Source: Burkholderiales bacterium (GTDB lineage Bacteria; Pseudomonadota; Gammaproteobacteria; Burkholderiales; Burkholderiaceae_C). From it: DNA of 64,000 nucleotides. Location: contig JAECRL010000003.1 in NCBI GenBank assembly GCA_016000265.1, forward strand, positions 124,001-188,000, read 5' to 3'. Within the stretch, counting starts at the first letter, position 1. Each line of letters starts with the position of its first letter. The notes under the pieces are model-generated. The model was not told the origin of the DNA and searched no databases. It saw only the letters and a program-made list of their open reading frames with translations. Positions 7,481 through 16,623 of the stretch are shown here, piece by piece. Made by a program: the position numbers and the translations under genes.

Positions 7481-10400
7481 ATGCAACGATTCTGGTTGTT
7501 CTTGCTCGATGCGCGCACCTTGGCGGTCATCGGGGTCATCGCCCTGGTGGGTGTGCTGTTCCTGGGCGCCGATGCCCTGCAGGTGGGCGCCATCTGGGGC
7601 GCCGGTGTGCTGCTCTTGCTGGCCCTGATCTGGTTGGGTGTGTGGGCCTTTCGCCGGCATCGCACCCGGCAGGCGGGCCAGGCTTTCGAGCAGGCCATCG
7701 CGGCCGATGCGGAGCAGGCCATGCAACAGGCCCGACAGGCGGGCCGAGCCGCCCAGGCCGATGAGGTGGCCGCCTTGCGCGAGCGCATGGCCGAGGCCGT
7801 CAAGCGCATCAAGACCTCCAAGCTGGGCGAGACCTCGGGCTCGGCGGCGCTCTACGAGTTGCCCTGGTACGCCATCATCGGCAACCCCGCGGCGGGCAAG
7901 AGCTCGGCCATCGTCAAGTCCGGCCTGACCTTCCCGTTTGCCGAGAACACCGACGCCATCGTGCAGGGCATCGGGGGCACGCGCCACTGCGACTGGTACT
8001 TCACCACCGAAGGCATCCTGCTGGACACGGCCGGGCGCTACTCGGTGCACGAGGAGGACCATCGCGAATGGCTGGGCTTCCTCAAGCTGCTCAAGACCCA
8101 CCGCGCCAAGGCGCCGCTCAACGGCGTCATCATCGCCGTCAGCATCGCCGAGCTGGCCAACCAGAAGAGCGATTTCGCCATCGACCTGGCGCGCAAGCTG
8201 CGTCAGCGCGTGCAGGAGCTGACCGAGCACCTGGAGGTGTTCGTGCCGGTCTATGTGGTCTTCACCAAGGCCGACCTGATCGCCGGCTTCGTCGACTTCT
8301 TCGAGGACCGCGACCGCGCCGAGCGCGACCGGGTCTGGGGCGCCACGCTGCCCTATGACACCCAGCAGCGCACCGACGCGTCGGCCCTGTTCGAGCAGCA
8401 CATGGAGGTGCTGTATCAGGGCCTGAAGGAGGCCTCGGTGGCCCGCATGACGCTGCACCGCGGCGAGCAGTTGCCCCCCGGCGTGCTGACCTTCCCGCTG
8501 GAGTTCGCTGCGCTGAAGGCGCCGCTGCGCACCTTCATCCACACGCTGTTCGAGGACAACCCGTATCAGTTCCGCCCCATCTTCCGCGGTTTTTATTTCA
8601 CCAGCGCCGTGCAGGAGGGGCAGTCCACCAGCCGAGCCAGCCAGCGCGTGGCCGAGCAGTTCGGCCTGCAACTGCAAAGCGGCACCGCGGCGGCGGTGTA
8701 CTCGCAAAGCGGCTTCTTCCTCAAGGAGCTGTTCTCGCGCGTGATCTTCGCCGACCGCGACCTGGTCCAGCAGTACACCAGCCGCCACAAGCTGCGCCTG
8801 CGTCAGGCTGCCTTCTTTGGCGGCATGGTGCTGCTGGGTGGGCTGCTGGCCGCCTGGACCTGGTCGTACACCGACAACCGCGAGCGCGTGGCCCGCGTGG
8901 AGGCTGACCTGGTCAAGGCGGTGCGCGTGCAGGAGCAAAAGGTCGACCTGCAATCGCGCATGGAGGCCCTCGAGATCCTGCAGGACCGCCTGGAGCAGGT
9001 GCAGCGCGACCGGCGCTCGGCCGCGTGGTCGCTGGGCCTGGACCAGGGGCAGCGCATCGAACAGCGCCTGCGCGAGGAGTACTTCCACGGCCTGCAGGCG
9101 GTGCTGCTCAAGCCCAGCGCTCAGGCCCTGGCGGCCTACTTGGGCGAGGCCAACGCGCAGGCCTCACAGTGGCGCGGTGTGGTGGGGGCCGCGGCGGATG
9201 CTTCTGCTGCATCGGCATCGGGGCCCGCACCGGGTGCATCACAGCCCGCCGCCACGGCGTCTCCCTACGCCGCTGCGTCCAGCCGCGACGTCACCGAGGC
9301 CTACAACGCGCTCAAGGCCTACCTCATGCTGGGTGACCGCGAACGCCTGGAGCCCGGCCACCTGGGCGACCAGCTGACCCGCTACTGGCGCGACTGGCTG
9401 GAGGCCAACCGGGGCGCCATGCCGCGCGAGCAGATGATCCGCCGCGCCGAGCGCATCCTGTCGTTCGCGCTGGCGCAGATGGGGGACGCGGCCTTCCCGC
9501 AGATGGACCTGGACATCGCCCTGCTGGACCGCACCCGCGAGAACCTGCGCCGCGTCGTCAAGGGCATGCCGGCGCGAGAGCGCGTCTATGGCGAGATCAA
9601 GGCCCGAGCGGCCACGCGCTTCCCGCCGGTCACCGTGGCGCGGCTGGTGGGCGAGGGCGATCGCCAGGTCGTGGCCGGCAGCCACGTGGTCTCCGGCGCC
9701 TTCACGCGCGAGGCCTGGGACGGCTACGTCAAGGACGCCATCCGCGACGCCGCCAACCAGTCCCTCCAGTCCACCGACTGGGTGCTCAAGACCGCCTCGT
9801 CCGACGACCTCACGCTCGAGGGCAGCCCCGAGCAGATCCAGAAGGCACTGACCCAGCTCTACAAGACCGAGTACGCGCAGGAGTGGGGCAAGTTCATCCA
9901 GGGCATCACGGTGCTGGACTTCCAGGGCTTCGAGCAGGCCGTGGTGCACATGCAGCGCCTGGGGGACCCGGTCAACTCGCCCGTGGGCGTGTTGCTCAAG
10001 GCCTTGCACGACCAGACCTCCTGGGACAACCCGTCGGCCCTCAATGCGCGCCTGGCGCAAGGTCAGCAGGGCCTGATCGGCTGGTTCAAGGCCACGGTGC
10101 TGGGCACGTCGCCGGTGCCGGTCAACGTCACGCTGAGCGCCGAGGAGCTGCGCGCCGCCGAGGTGCCCACCGGCCCCATCGGGCGCGCCTTCAGCGGCGT
10201 CAACCGCCTGATGCTGCCGCGCGAAGGCGGCGCCACGCTGACCAAGTCCTACCTCGACTCGCTCTCGCGCATCCGCACCCGCTTCAACCAGATGAAGACC
10301 CAGGGTGACCCGGGCCCGAACGCGCGCCAGTTCATGCAGCAGACGCTGGAGGGCACGGGCGAGCTGGCCGAGTCGCTCAAGATGGTGGACGAGCAGCTGC

Positions 10401-11341
10401 TGGCGGGCCTCAACGAAGGCGCCCGCAACGCCTTGCGCCCGCTCCTCGTGCGCCCGCTGATGCAGGCCTTCGCGGCGCTGGTTCGCCCGACCGAGGCCGA
10501 GCTCAATCGCGTCTGGAACGCCCAGGTGTTCGAGCCGTATCAGCGCACGCTGTCGACCAAGTACCCCTTCGACCGCGGCTCGCGCCTGGAGGCCGCGCCC
10601 TCGGAGGTGGCGGCTGTCTTCGGTGCCGAGGGCGCCGTGGCCAAGTTCGTGGAGCAATCCCTGGGCGCGCTGGTGCTGCGTCGGGGCGACACCCTGACCC
10701 CGCGCACCTGGGCCGAGATGGGCGTGCGCCTGCGCCCCGAGTTCGCTGCTGGCCTGGGAGGCTGGATCGCGCCACTGGGTGGTCAGGGGGCCGGTGGTGG
10801 AGGCGCTGGCGGGGCCGCGGCGGCCTCGGGGGGGGCCGAGGCCGCCCAGACGGTCTTCCAGGTCATGCCCTTGCCCGCACCGGGCCTGACCGAGTACACG
10901 GTCGACATCGACGGCCAGGTGCTGCGCTACCGCCAGGGGGCGTCCAGCTGGAACCCCTTCGTGTGGCCCGGGCCGGGCACGCCCGGGGTGCGCATCACGG
11001 GCGTGACCTTCGATGGCCGCCAGCTGAGCTTTTTCAACGAGCCGGGCCGCTTCGGCCTGGAGAAGATGATCAACGCCGCGCAGCGCCGTCGCATCGACCC
11101 GCAGGTCTTCGAGCTGAAGTGGGCGCAAGGCGACGTGGCCGTGGCCGTGCAGCTGCGCATCATCTCCAACAGCGCCCCCGCGGCGCCCTCGGCACCGGCC
11201 ACCCCGGCCGCCCCAGGGGGTGGGGCGGTGTCTCGCCCGGGCAGCTTGCCCGCCCTGGTCGCGGGCAGCGACGAGGCGCCTGCCTCGTCGGCCGCACCCA
11301 CCGCCACACCCGCCACACCCGCCCAGGGAGCCGGAGCATGA
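7481..11341 (+). CDS. tssM: Type VI secretion system membrane subunit TssM (IcmF)
   Basis: The large inner-membrane ATP/GTP-binding protein of the T6SS membrane complex, which spans the envelope with TssL and TssJ. At 1286 residues it has normal length. Two N-terminal helices (about 13-30 and 38-57) precede the cytoplasmic NTPase domain with Walker A GNPAAGKS at 134-141 and a Walker B-like ILLDTAGR near 185; a third helix lies at about 442-465. The periplasmic part follows, with the C-terminal beta domain (VFEVMPLP-type region, TEYTVDIDGQVLRYRQG) before a Pro/Ala-rich tail. The intact lysine in Walker A suggests active nucleotide binding. Its stop overlaps the tagF start (ATGA). TssL and TssJ are not in this window. 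Confidence 0.96.
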   Translation: MQRFWLFLLDARTLAVIGVIALVGVLFLGADALQVGAIWGAGVLLLLALIWLGVWAFRRHRTRQAGQAFEQAIAADAEQAMQQARQAGRAAQADEVAALRERMAEAVKRIKTSKLGETSGSAALYELPWYAIIGNPAAGKSSAIVKSGLTFPFAENTDAIVQGIGGTRHCDWYFTTEGILLDTAGRYSVHEEDHREWLGFLKLLKTHRAKAPLNGVIIAVSIAELANQKSDFAIDLARKLRQRVQELTEHLEVFVPVYVVFTKADLIAGFVDFFEDRDRAERDRVWGATLPYDTQQRTDASALFEQHMEVLYQGLKEASVARMTLHRGEQLPPGVLTFPLEFAALKAPLRTFIHTLFEDNPYQFRPIFRGFYFTSAVQEGQSTSRASQRVAEQFGLQLQSGTAAAVYSQSGFFLKELFSRVIFADRDLVQQYTSRHKLRLRQAAFFGGMVLLGGLLAAWTWSYTDNRERVARVEADLVKAVRVQEQKVDLQSRMEALEILQDRLEQVQRDRRSAAWSLGLDQGQRIEQRLREEYFHGLQAVLLKPSAQALAAYLGEANAQASQWRGVVGAAADASAASASGPAPGASQPAATASPYAAASSRDVTEAYNALKAYLMLGDRERLEPGHLGDQLTRYWRDWLEANRGAMPREQMIRRAERILSFALAQMGDAAFPQMDLDIALLDRTRENLRRVVKGMPARERVYGEIKARAATRFPPVTVARLVGEGDRQVVAGSHVVSGAFTREAWDGYVKDAIRDAANQSLQSTDWVLKTASSDDLTLEGSPEQIQKALTQLYKTEYAQEWGKFIQGITVLDFQGFEQAVVHMQRLGDPVNSPVGVLLKALHDQTSWDNPSALNARLAQGQQGLIGWFKATVLGTSPVPVNVTLSAEELRAAEVPTGPIGRAFSGVNRLMLPREGGATLTKSYLDSLSRIRTRFNQMKTQGDPGPNARQFMQQTLEGTGELAESLKMVDEQLLAGLNEGARNALRPLLVRPLMQAFAALVRPTEAELNRVWNAQVFEPYQRTLSTKYPFDRGSRLEAAPSEVAAVFGAEGAVAKFVEQSLGALVLRRGDTLTPRTWAEMGVRLRPEFAAGLGGWIAPLGGQGAGGGGAGGAAAASGGAEAAQTVFQVMPLPAPGLTEYTVDIDGQVLRYRQGASSWNPFVWPGPGTPGVRITGVTFDGRQLSFFNEPGRFGLEKMINAAQRRRIDPQVFELKWAQGDVAVAVQLRIISNSAPAAPSAPATPAAPGGGAVSRPGSLPALVAGSDEAPASSAAPTATPATPAQGAGA

Positions 11342-12330
11342 GCCACGCCTCCCCCATCCCCTCCCAGATCGACCTGCTGTACTTCGGCAAGCTGCCTTCC
11401 CGGGGCGACTTCGTGCGCAGCGCGCAGCACCCGGCCTTGCTCGATGTGCTCGACCGGTGGCAGTCCCAGACCCTGGAGCGCCTCTCGGGCGACCCGCGCT
11501 GGAAGCTGGTCTACGACGAGGCCCCGGCCATCGCCTTCGCGGTGCTGGGCACCGACAGCAGCGTGGGCCTGGCGGGCCATTGGTTGTCCAGCCAGGATGC
11601 CTCCGGGCGGCGCTTTCCCTTCGTGACTGCGGGCGCCTTCGATTTGCAAAAACCCCAGCAGGCGGCGGTGTTGTCGCCGCTGGCGCTGGACGCGCTGTGG
11701 CACCACCTCGCGCAGTTGGGGCAGGCCGCGCACGCCGCCAGCGACCTCAACGAGGTGCAGGCGCGATTGCAGGCGCCGGTTGACGTTCGGCTGGATTTCG
11801 ACGCTGCACGCGAGCGCCTGAGCACCTTCATGGACAGCCACACCGTGGCCGGCCTGGAGCAGATGCTGGCCGCTGGCGGCAACCGCCTGTCGGTGCGCCA
11901 GGCCGTGCTGGCGCTGGGGGTGCTGTTGCGTCCGGCGCTGGTGCAGGGGGGGCAGCGCATGAGCAAGATGCTGTGCCTGCCTTTGCCCGGCGAGCCGTCC
12001 CTGCGCGCGCAGGTGGCTTCCTGGTGGCTGCTGCTGACGCTGGGCTTCTTCACGCGCCACGCCGTCGAGCTGGGGCTGTTCCTGCCGGTGCGCAGCGGCC
12101 CGCCGCAGTTGCTGTTGGGCTTTCAAGGGGCCTCGGCGGTGACGCTGGAGGCCATCATCGACCCGGCGGGTGTGCAGCGCAACGGCGTCAGCCTGGTGGA
12201 CGCCGCCTGGGTGGAAGGCGAGGTGCAGTCCGATGTGGGCCTGCGCAAGCTCTCGACCTACTTGCAGGACCCGGGCCTGTCGCTGGCGCAGGCCGTGCGC
12301 ACCTTCCAGGAAGTTTTTTCAGGGGTTTGA
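11338..12330 (+). CDS. tagF: T6SS-associated protein TagF
   Basis: A 330-residue TagF (ImpM/DUF2094) protein. Known members repress T6SS firing post-translationally, partly by binding Fha. The N-terminus shows the family signature YFGKLPSRGDFVR, with WLSSQDASGRRFPF and LDALWHHL further on. The start ATG overlaps the tssM stop. The protein is longer than the minimal TagF, with a C-terminal half (HAVELGLFLPV, LLLGFQGASAVTLEAIIDP) typical of the longer version. The position after tssM and before an OmpA-type gene is common in Burkholderiales T6SS loci. No Fha or PppA gene is present in this window. Confidence 0.92.
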   Translation: MSHASPIPSQIDLLYFGKLPSRGDFVRSAQHPALLDVLDRWQSQTLERLSGDPRWKLVYDEAPAIAFAVLGTDSSVGLAGHWLSSQDASGRRFPFVTAGAFDLQKPQQAAVLSPLALDALWHHLAQLGQAAHAASDLNEVQARLQAPVDVRLDFDAARERLSTFMDSHTVAGLEQMLAAGGNRLSVRQAVLALGVLLRPALVQGGQRMSKMLCLPLPGEPSLRAQVASWWLLLTLGFFTRHAVELGLFLPVRSGPPQLLLGFQGASAVTLEAIIDPAGVQRNGVSLVDAAWVEGEVQSDVGLRKLSTYLQDPGLSLAQAVRTFQEVFSGV

Positions 12331-12343
12331 TGTGGACATCGTG

Positions 12344-13132
12344 ATGCAACGGGCCGCGCGTGCCCTGGTGACGGCGCTGTGCCTGGGCACCGCTTGGGCG
12401 GCGGCCTCGGCGCAGCAGTTGGCGAATGCGACGGAGGCCACCGGCAAGGTGGTGGTGGCCGGGGTCGTGCCCGACGAGGCCACCCGCGTGGCCGTGGTCG
12501 CCCGCCTGCGGGAGCTGTACGGCGCCGAACGCGTGGTCGATCAGCTCACCCTGGGTTCGGTCGTGGCACCGCCGCAATGGGGGCAGCACGTTCAGAAGCT
12601 GTTGTCGCCCTCGCTCAAGCAGGTCAGCCACGGTCAGCTCAGCGTGCAAGGCCAAACCATCGAGCTCAAAGGCGAGGTGGGCAACGAGGCGCAGCGCCAG
12701 CAGATCGTCAGCGACATGGCGCAGTCCCTCAACCCGACCTACAGCGTGCGCAACGGCTTGCGCGTGGCCGTGCGCGAGCAGGCGGTGGTGGACCAGGCGC
12801 TGGCCAACCGCATCGTTGAATTCGAGCCGGGCAGCGCGGTGCTGCGCCCGCAGGGGCAGCTCATCCTCAACGAGATGGCGACGGCCCTGGCGCAGCTGCG
12901 CGGTCGCCGCATCGAGCTCATCGGTCACACCGACGCGCTGGGCGCACGCCCGGCCAACATCAGCCTGTCGCTGGCGCGGGCGCAGGCGGTCAAGGCCCAC
13001 CTGGTCGCGCGCGGCCTGCCGGCCGACAGCTTGAGCACCTCGGGCATGGGGCCGGACCAACCCCTGGCCAGCAACGACACCGAAGAGGGGCGGGCGCGCA
13101 ACCGACGCATCGAGTTCCGCGTCGGGTCCTGA
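12344..13132 (+). CDS. OmpA-family envelope protein with BON-like repeats, T6SS locus
   Basis: 262 residues with a signal peptide (MQRAARALVTALCLG to SAQQ), so exported. The middle carries two BON-like stretches (KVVVAGVVPDEATRVAVVARL and LSVQGQTIELKGEVGNEAQR, about 27-140). The C-terminal OmpA domain binds peptidoglycan: FEPGSAVLRPQG, LIGHTDALG, NISLSLARAQAVKAHL and RARNRRIEFRV. OmpA-type proteins in T6SS loci (TagL/SciZ functions) tether the apparatus to the wall, and this one probably does so as a separate periplasmic protein. I chose ATG 12344 because the signal peptide begins there; GTG codons lie just upstream in frame. It starts 14 bases after tagF. Confidence 0.88.
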   Translation: MQRAARALVTALCLGTAWAAASAQQLANATEATGKVVVAGVVPDEATRVAVVARLRELYGAERVVDQLTLGSVVAPPQWGQHVQKLLSPSLKQVSHGQLSVQGQTIELKGEVGNEAQRQQIVSDMAQSLNPTYSVRNGLRVAVREQAVVDQALANRIVEFEPGSAVLRPQGQLILNEMATALAQLRGRRIELIGHTDALGARPANISLSLARAQAVKAHLVARGLPADSLSTSGMGPDQPLASNDTEEGRARNRRIEFRVGS

Positions 13133-13139
13133 TCCGGGA

Positions 13140-14261
13140 TCAGCCCGGCGTGTCGTCGGCCGAGCGCAGGCCCAGCAGTTCTTGCAGGTGCGACATCGAG
13201 CCCGGGTCCTTGACGACCTCGGCGAGCCACTGGTGCAGCGGCATCTCGCCCCACTTGATGGCCTTGTCGGCCAGGTAGGCCACGGGGCTGTGGGGTTCGG
13301 TGCGCCGAAAGAAGTCCGCGACCTGCTGCAGCTGTTGCAAGGCCTCGGCGCGCGTCAGGGGAGCTTGGCCGTCTCGGTGCCCGCCCGGGGCGGGGTGCGG
13401 GTGGGCGCCCTGGGGCGGCTGGGGGGTGTGCAAGGTGGCGTTCCCGGTGGGAGGGGGGGAGGCGAGCGTCACACCCGCCACCCCGGACTCGCGGGCCAGC
13501 CGCTCCAGTTCGTGCACGGCTTGCTCCAGGGCTTCGCGCGCGGAGACGAAGCTGGGTCCGTCGTGGCCCAGGCGGGCGTCGACCACGCCTTGCCAGGCCT
13601 GCAGTTGCGCGCGTGCGCCTCGGGCCGCGTCCAGGGTCTGGCGCAGGAAGTCGGCCGGGGTGTCGCTGAGGGCTTGGCGAAATCGCGCCAGGGTGACGGC
13701 CTGGCCTGCGCCCGTGGCACCCGCCTGGGCCTCGTCGCCAGGGCGTCCGTTGCGCTCGGCTTGCGATGGAGATGACGCCAAGCGAGCCAGGTTGAGGTCG
13801 CGCAGCGAAAAACGCTCGCCCTTGCGGCTGGACGTCACGGGCAGGCGCGTCGACAGGTCGACCAGGCGCTGCAGCAGCCAGGCGATGTTGCCGATGCGCT
13901 CTTCCGCGTCGCCGCCATCGGGCAGCGGGTGCAAGCCGTCCCAGTGCTGCTCGCACAGCGCAGCGCACAGGGCCAGGCCTTGGTTCAGCCCGGTGTAGCC
14001 CTCGCTGAGGGCGCGAGCTTCGGTCAACCATTGGGCCAGTCGCAGGTCCTTGGTGCGGGTGGCCAGCAGCTCCTGACAGAGCCGGGCCACACCGGGCCAG
14101 TCGGACTGCTTGAGGCTCGTGACCCACTCGCCCTGGTCGAGGGTGGGGTCGTCGGCGCGGCGCATCTCGGCGATCTGGTCGAATTCGGCTGAAAACGAGA
14201 GGTCTTCGCCGCACGGCGACGGCGCCGACAGCGGCGCCAGCAGGAGGTCGGTGTCCATCAC
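13140..14261 (-). CDS. tssA: T6SS protein TssA (ImpA N-terminal family)
   Basis: 373 residues with the ImpA N-terminal domain at about 6-130: PLSAPSPCGEDLSFSAEFDQI, then DWPGVARLCQELLATRTKDL and LCEQHWDGLHPLPD. TssA caps the baseplate and coordinates tube and sheath polymerisation. The middle is variable; residues about 300-370 resemble the C-terminal extension of one TssA subclass (RAEALQQLQQVADFFRRTEPHSPV, then KWGEMPLHQWLAEVVKD). It converges on the OmpA gene, with 7 bases between stops. It is the last T6SS gene to the right, since the next genes are tonB-exbB-exbD. The rest of the apparatus must be encoded outside this window. Confidence 0.93.
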   Translation of the reverse strand: MMDTDLLLAPLSAPSPCGEDLSFSAEFDQIAEMRRADDPTLDQGEWVTSLKQSDWPGVARLCQELLATRTKDLRLAQWLTEARALSEGYTGLNQGLALCAALCEQHWDGLHPLPDGGDAEERIGNIAWLLQRLVDLSTRLPVTSSRKGERFSLRDLNLARLASSPSQAERNGRPGDEAQAGATGAGQAVTLARFRQALSDTPADFLRQTLDAARGARAQLQAWQGVVDARLGHDGPSFVSAREALEQAVHELERLARESGVAGVTLASPPPTGNATLHTPQPPQGAHPHPAPGGHRDGQAPLTRAEALQQLQQVADFFRRTEPHSPVAYLADKAIKWGEMPLHQWLAEVVKDPGSMSHLQELLGLRSADDTPG

Positions 14262-14416
14262 ATCCCTGGGGTCGATTGCGTGTGGGGCCCGTCACTGCGT
14301 CGGTGTCGGGCCGGGGCCGCGCATCATCCCACGGGGGCGGGGGAGGGCTGTGCGGGCTCGCTGGCAGGCGGGTAACGAGCTGTGACACCGTTTCGCCACC
14401 TTGACCTCGATCAGAT

Positions 14417-14435
14417 GCGAATGAGTATCAATTGC
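14417..14435 (+). promoter_or_regulatory. Candidate Fur box upstream of tonB
   Basis: The 19 bases GCGAATGAGTATCAATTGC read as three hexamer-like units and match the Fur consensus at about 13 of 19 positions by eye. The site lies 24 bases before the tonB start and overlaps the likely promoter (TTGACC at 14401, TAGACT at 14447), where binding of iron-loaded Fur would block transcription. TonB-ExbB-ExbD is a classic Fur target. The match is imperfect and was judged by eye only. Confidence 0.45.
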
Positions 14436-14458
14436 GAGACTCGTGCTAGACTGACCGC

Positions 14459-15235
14459 ATGTCCTTTCCTGCGCCTTTCCTCTCGCCATCGAGTCAGCCG
14501 CTGGACCTTGGCACGGGCTCGCGCGTGGGCCTGTCGGCCTTGGTCGTGGCCGCTCACGTGGCCGCGGGCCTGACCCTGTGGAAGCAGGCGCCCGAGCACG
14601 TGGAGGTGGGTGAGCCCGCGCCGATCGTGGTCTCCCTGATCCCCACGCAGAGCCCGTCGCCCACCTCGGTGACCCCGCCGCGAGAGGCCCCGCCCGAGCC
14701 GGTGCGGCCCACCCCGGTGACGCCGCCCGCGAGCCCACAGCGGCCCACCCCGCCCGCCCCCCAGCCGCCCACCCCGCAGGTCGCCACGCCGGTGGCCGCG
14801 ACCACGCCGATGCTCAGCAGCCGCAACGGTGCCGACGCCGCCGTGGCCCCGCTGGCCGCGCCCACGCCCGCGGTGACCTCAACGGCGGCCACCGCCGCAC
14901 CGGCCGTGGTGGCCGCCCCCGCACCGCCCCCGCCGCCCGCGGCGCCGCGCGAGTTCCACATCTCGGCGGTCAGCTACCTGGTGCCCCCGGTGCTGACCTA
15001 CCCGCGCATCTCGCGCGAGCTCGGCGAGTCCGGCACCGTGCTGCTGCGCGTGCTGGTTGACGAGCAAGGCCAGCCCCGAGAGATCCAGGTGGCCCGCTCG
15101 TCCGGCCACCCGCGCCTGGACCAGCAGGCCGTGCAGGCCATGAAGGCCGCCCGTTTCAAGCCCCACATCGAAGGCGGCGTGACCCGCTCGATGTGGGTGC
15201 GCACGCCCCAGACCTTCCTCCTCGAAGACAACTGA
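14459..15235 (+). CDS. tonB: Energy transducer TonB
   Basis: 258 residues. One N-terminal membrane anchor at about 22-40 (VGLSALVVAAHVAAGLTLW) is followed by a Pro-rich periplasmic rod (about 55-105, many PTPP/PTPQ) and the C-terminal TonB domain: VPPVLTYPRISRELGESG, then GTVLLRVLVDEQGQP and AVQAMKAARFKPHIEGG. TonB carries energy from the ExbBD proton channel to outer-membrane receptors for siderophores and similar ligands. exbB begins 2 bases after it and exbD follows, so the operon is complete. A Fur-like site precedes it. Note that no TonB-dependent receptor is in the window. Confidence 0.95.
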   Translation: MSFPAPFLSPSSQPLDLGTGSRVGLSALVVAAHVAAGLTLWKQAPEHVEVGEPAPIVVSLIPTQSPSPTSVTPPREAPPEPVRPTPVTPPASPQRPTPPAPQPPTPQVATPVAATTPMLSSRNGADAAVAPLAAPTPAVTSTAATAAPAVVAAPAPPPPPAAPREFHISAVSYLVPPVLTYPRISRELGESGTVLLRVLVDEQGQPREIQVARSSGHPRLDQQAVQAMKAARFKPHIEGGVTRSMWVRTPQTFLLEDN

Positions 15236-15236
15236 C

Positions 15237-16076
15237 ATGACCACCCAGATCGACCCCGCTGCCTTGGCGGCCTCCCTGCCCGTGGCTTCCGCCAGCGCGG
15301 CCGTGTCCCTGCCCACCGCCGCACCCGCTCCCGGTTTCGGCCACTTCATCGCGCAGTCCGACGCCATCGGCCAGGGCCTGTTCGTGATCCTCGTGCTGAT
15401 GTCGGTGCTGTCGTGGGCGCTGATCGTGCAAAAAGGCGTCGCGCTGATGTTGCGCGCGCGTCGCAGCCAGGCTTTCCTGAATTTCTTCTGGAACGCGACC
15501 TCGCTGGAGTCGGTGCAGCACGAAATCGCCACGCACGGGGTGTCGGAGCCCTTCGCGCACCTGACCTCGCACGCCATGCACGCCCAGGCGCACCACGCCC
15601 GCTATGGCGCGGCCAAGCTGGAGGAGGCCGGCTCCGCGCAGGAGTTCCTCACCCGCACGATCAAGAAGGTGCTGGACGAAGAGACCATGCGCATGGAAAG
15701 CGGCCTGACCGCGCTGGCCACCATCGGCGCCACCGCCCCCTTCGTCGGGCTGTTCGGCACGGTCTGGGGCGTGTACCACGCGCTGCTGGCCATCGGGGCC
15801 TCGGGTTCGGGCTCGCTCGACAAGGTCGCCGGCCCCGTGGGTGAGGCCCTGATCATGACGGGCGTGGGCCTGGCCGTGGCCATCCCGGCGGTGGTGGCCT
15901 ACAACTGGCTGACGCGCAGCAACCGCGTGTGGGGCGCCCGCCTGGACGCTTTTGCTTTCGAGCTGTTCGCCTTCTTGTCGACCGGGCAGACGCTCAAGAC
16001 CAGCACCTCGCAAAACGCACCCGAGGCCGCAGCCGGCGCCAACGTGCGCCCGCTGCCCACGGGCACCACCCGCTGA
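15237..16076 (+). CDS. exbB: Biopolymer transport protein ExbB (proton channel)
   Basis: 279 residues, inner membrane. Three membrane helices: about 43-62 (GLFVILVLMSVLSWALIVQ), about 160-185 (IGATAPFVGLFGTVWGVY) and about 200-223 (EALIMTGVGLAVAIPAVVAYN). The last two form the proton path with ExbD and carry the family signatures GLFGTVWG and GEAL. It is slightly longer than E. coli ExbB because of a Pro/Ala-rich N-terminal segment. It begins 2 bases after the tonB stop. It differs from TolQ at 49938 in sequence and context, so the two channels are distinct. Confidence 0.95.
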   Translation: MTTQIDPAALAASLPVASASAAVSLPTAAPAPGFGHFIAQSDAIGQGLFVILVLMSVLSWALIVQKGVALMLRARRSQAFLNFFWNATSLESVQHEIATHGVSEPFAHLTSHAMHAQAHHARYGAAKLEEAGSAQEFLTRTIKKVLDEETMRMESGLTALATIGATAPFVGLFGTVWGVYHALLAIGASGSGSLDKVAGPVGEALIMTGVGLAVAIPAVVAYNWLTRSNRVWGARLDAFAFELFAFLSTGQTLKTSTSQNAPEAAAGANVRPLPTGTTR

Positions 16077-16088
16077 CCGGAGCCCGCC

Positions 16089-16550
16089 ATGGCGTTCGCA
16101 AGTTTCGACGACAAGCGGGCCGGCGCCCCGCTGGCCGAGATCAACATGGTGCCGCTCATCGACGTGATGCTGGTGCTGCTGGTGATCTTCATCGTGGCCG
16201 CGCCCTTGTTGACCCACTCGGTCAAGCTGGAGCTGCCCAAGGCCAGCTCCCAGGTGACCCAGCCCAAGCCGGACAAGATCGACCTGTCCATCGACGCCCA
16301 GGGCGTGCGCCACTGGAACGGCCAGGCCCTCAGCCGCGAAGAAGCGGCCGCCCGCTTCAGCGTGGAGGGCGCCAAGCCCACGCCGCCGCTGGTGCAGCTC
16401 AGCGTGGACCAGTCCGTTCCCTACAAGCTCGTGGCCGAGACCCTGGCCGACGCCTCGCGCGCCGGCGTCAGCCAGATCGGCTTCGTGACCGACCCGGGTG
16501 GGGAGGCCACCGTGGTCAAGCCCCCGGTCCCGACGCCCGCGCGCCCCTGA
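16089..16550 (+). CDS. exbD: Biopolymer transport protein ExbD
   Basis: 153 residues with one membrane helix at about 21-43. The signature NMVPLIDVMLVLLVIFIV contains Asp25, the protonatable residue of the ExbD/TolR family. The periplasmic domain follows (VKLELPKASSQV, then QIGFVTDPGG). Completes the TonB-ExbB-ExbD complex. It starts 12 bases after exbB. The C-terminal tail is Pro-rich. Confidence 0.95.
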   Translation: MAFASFDDKRAGAPLAEINMVPLIDVMLVLLVIFIVAAPLLTHSVKLELPKASSQVTQPKPDKIDLSIDAQGVRHWNGQALSREEAAARFSVEGAKPTPPLVQLSVDQSVPYKLVAETLADASRAGVSQIGFVTDPGGEATVVKPPVPTPARP

Positions 16551-16623
16551 TCCCCCGCGCCCGGGTGGAGGGCGGGGGGCGAGCGGCGTGAGCGGGCCGC
16601 CCGATGGCCTACCATCCGGTGCC

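Noticed and set aside
4727..9088. A 1453-codon minus-strand open frame across the T6SS genes
   Set aside because: It is the complement of TssM and its upstream genes; its translation is His/Gln/Arg/Gly repeats with no domain.
9239..11128. A 629-codon minus-strand open frame inside tssM
   Set aside because: Same shadow effect; TssM motifs run through the whole plus strand here.
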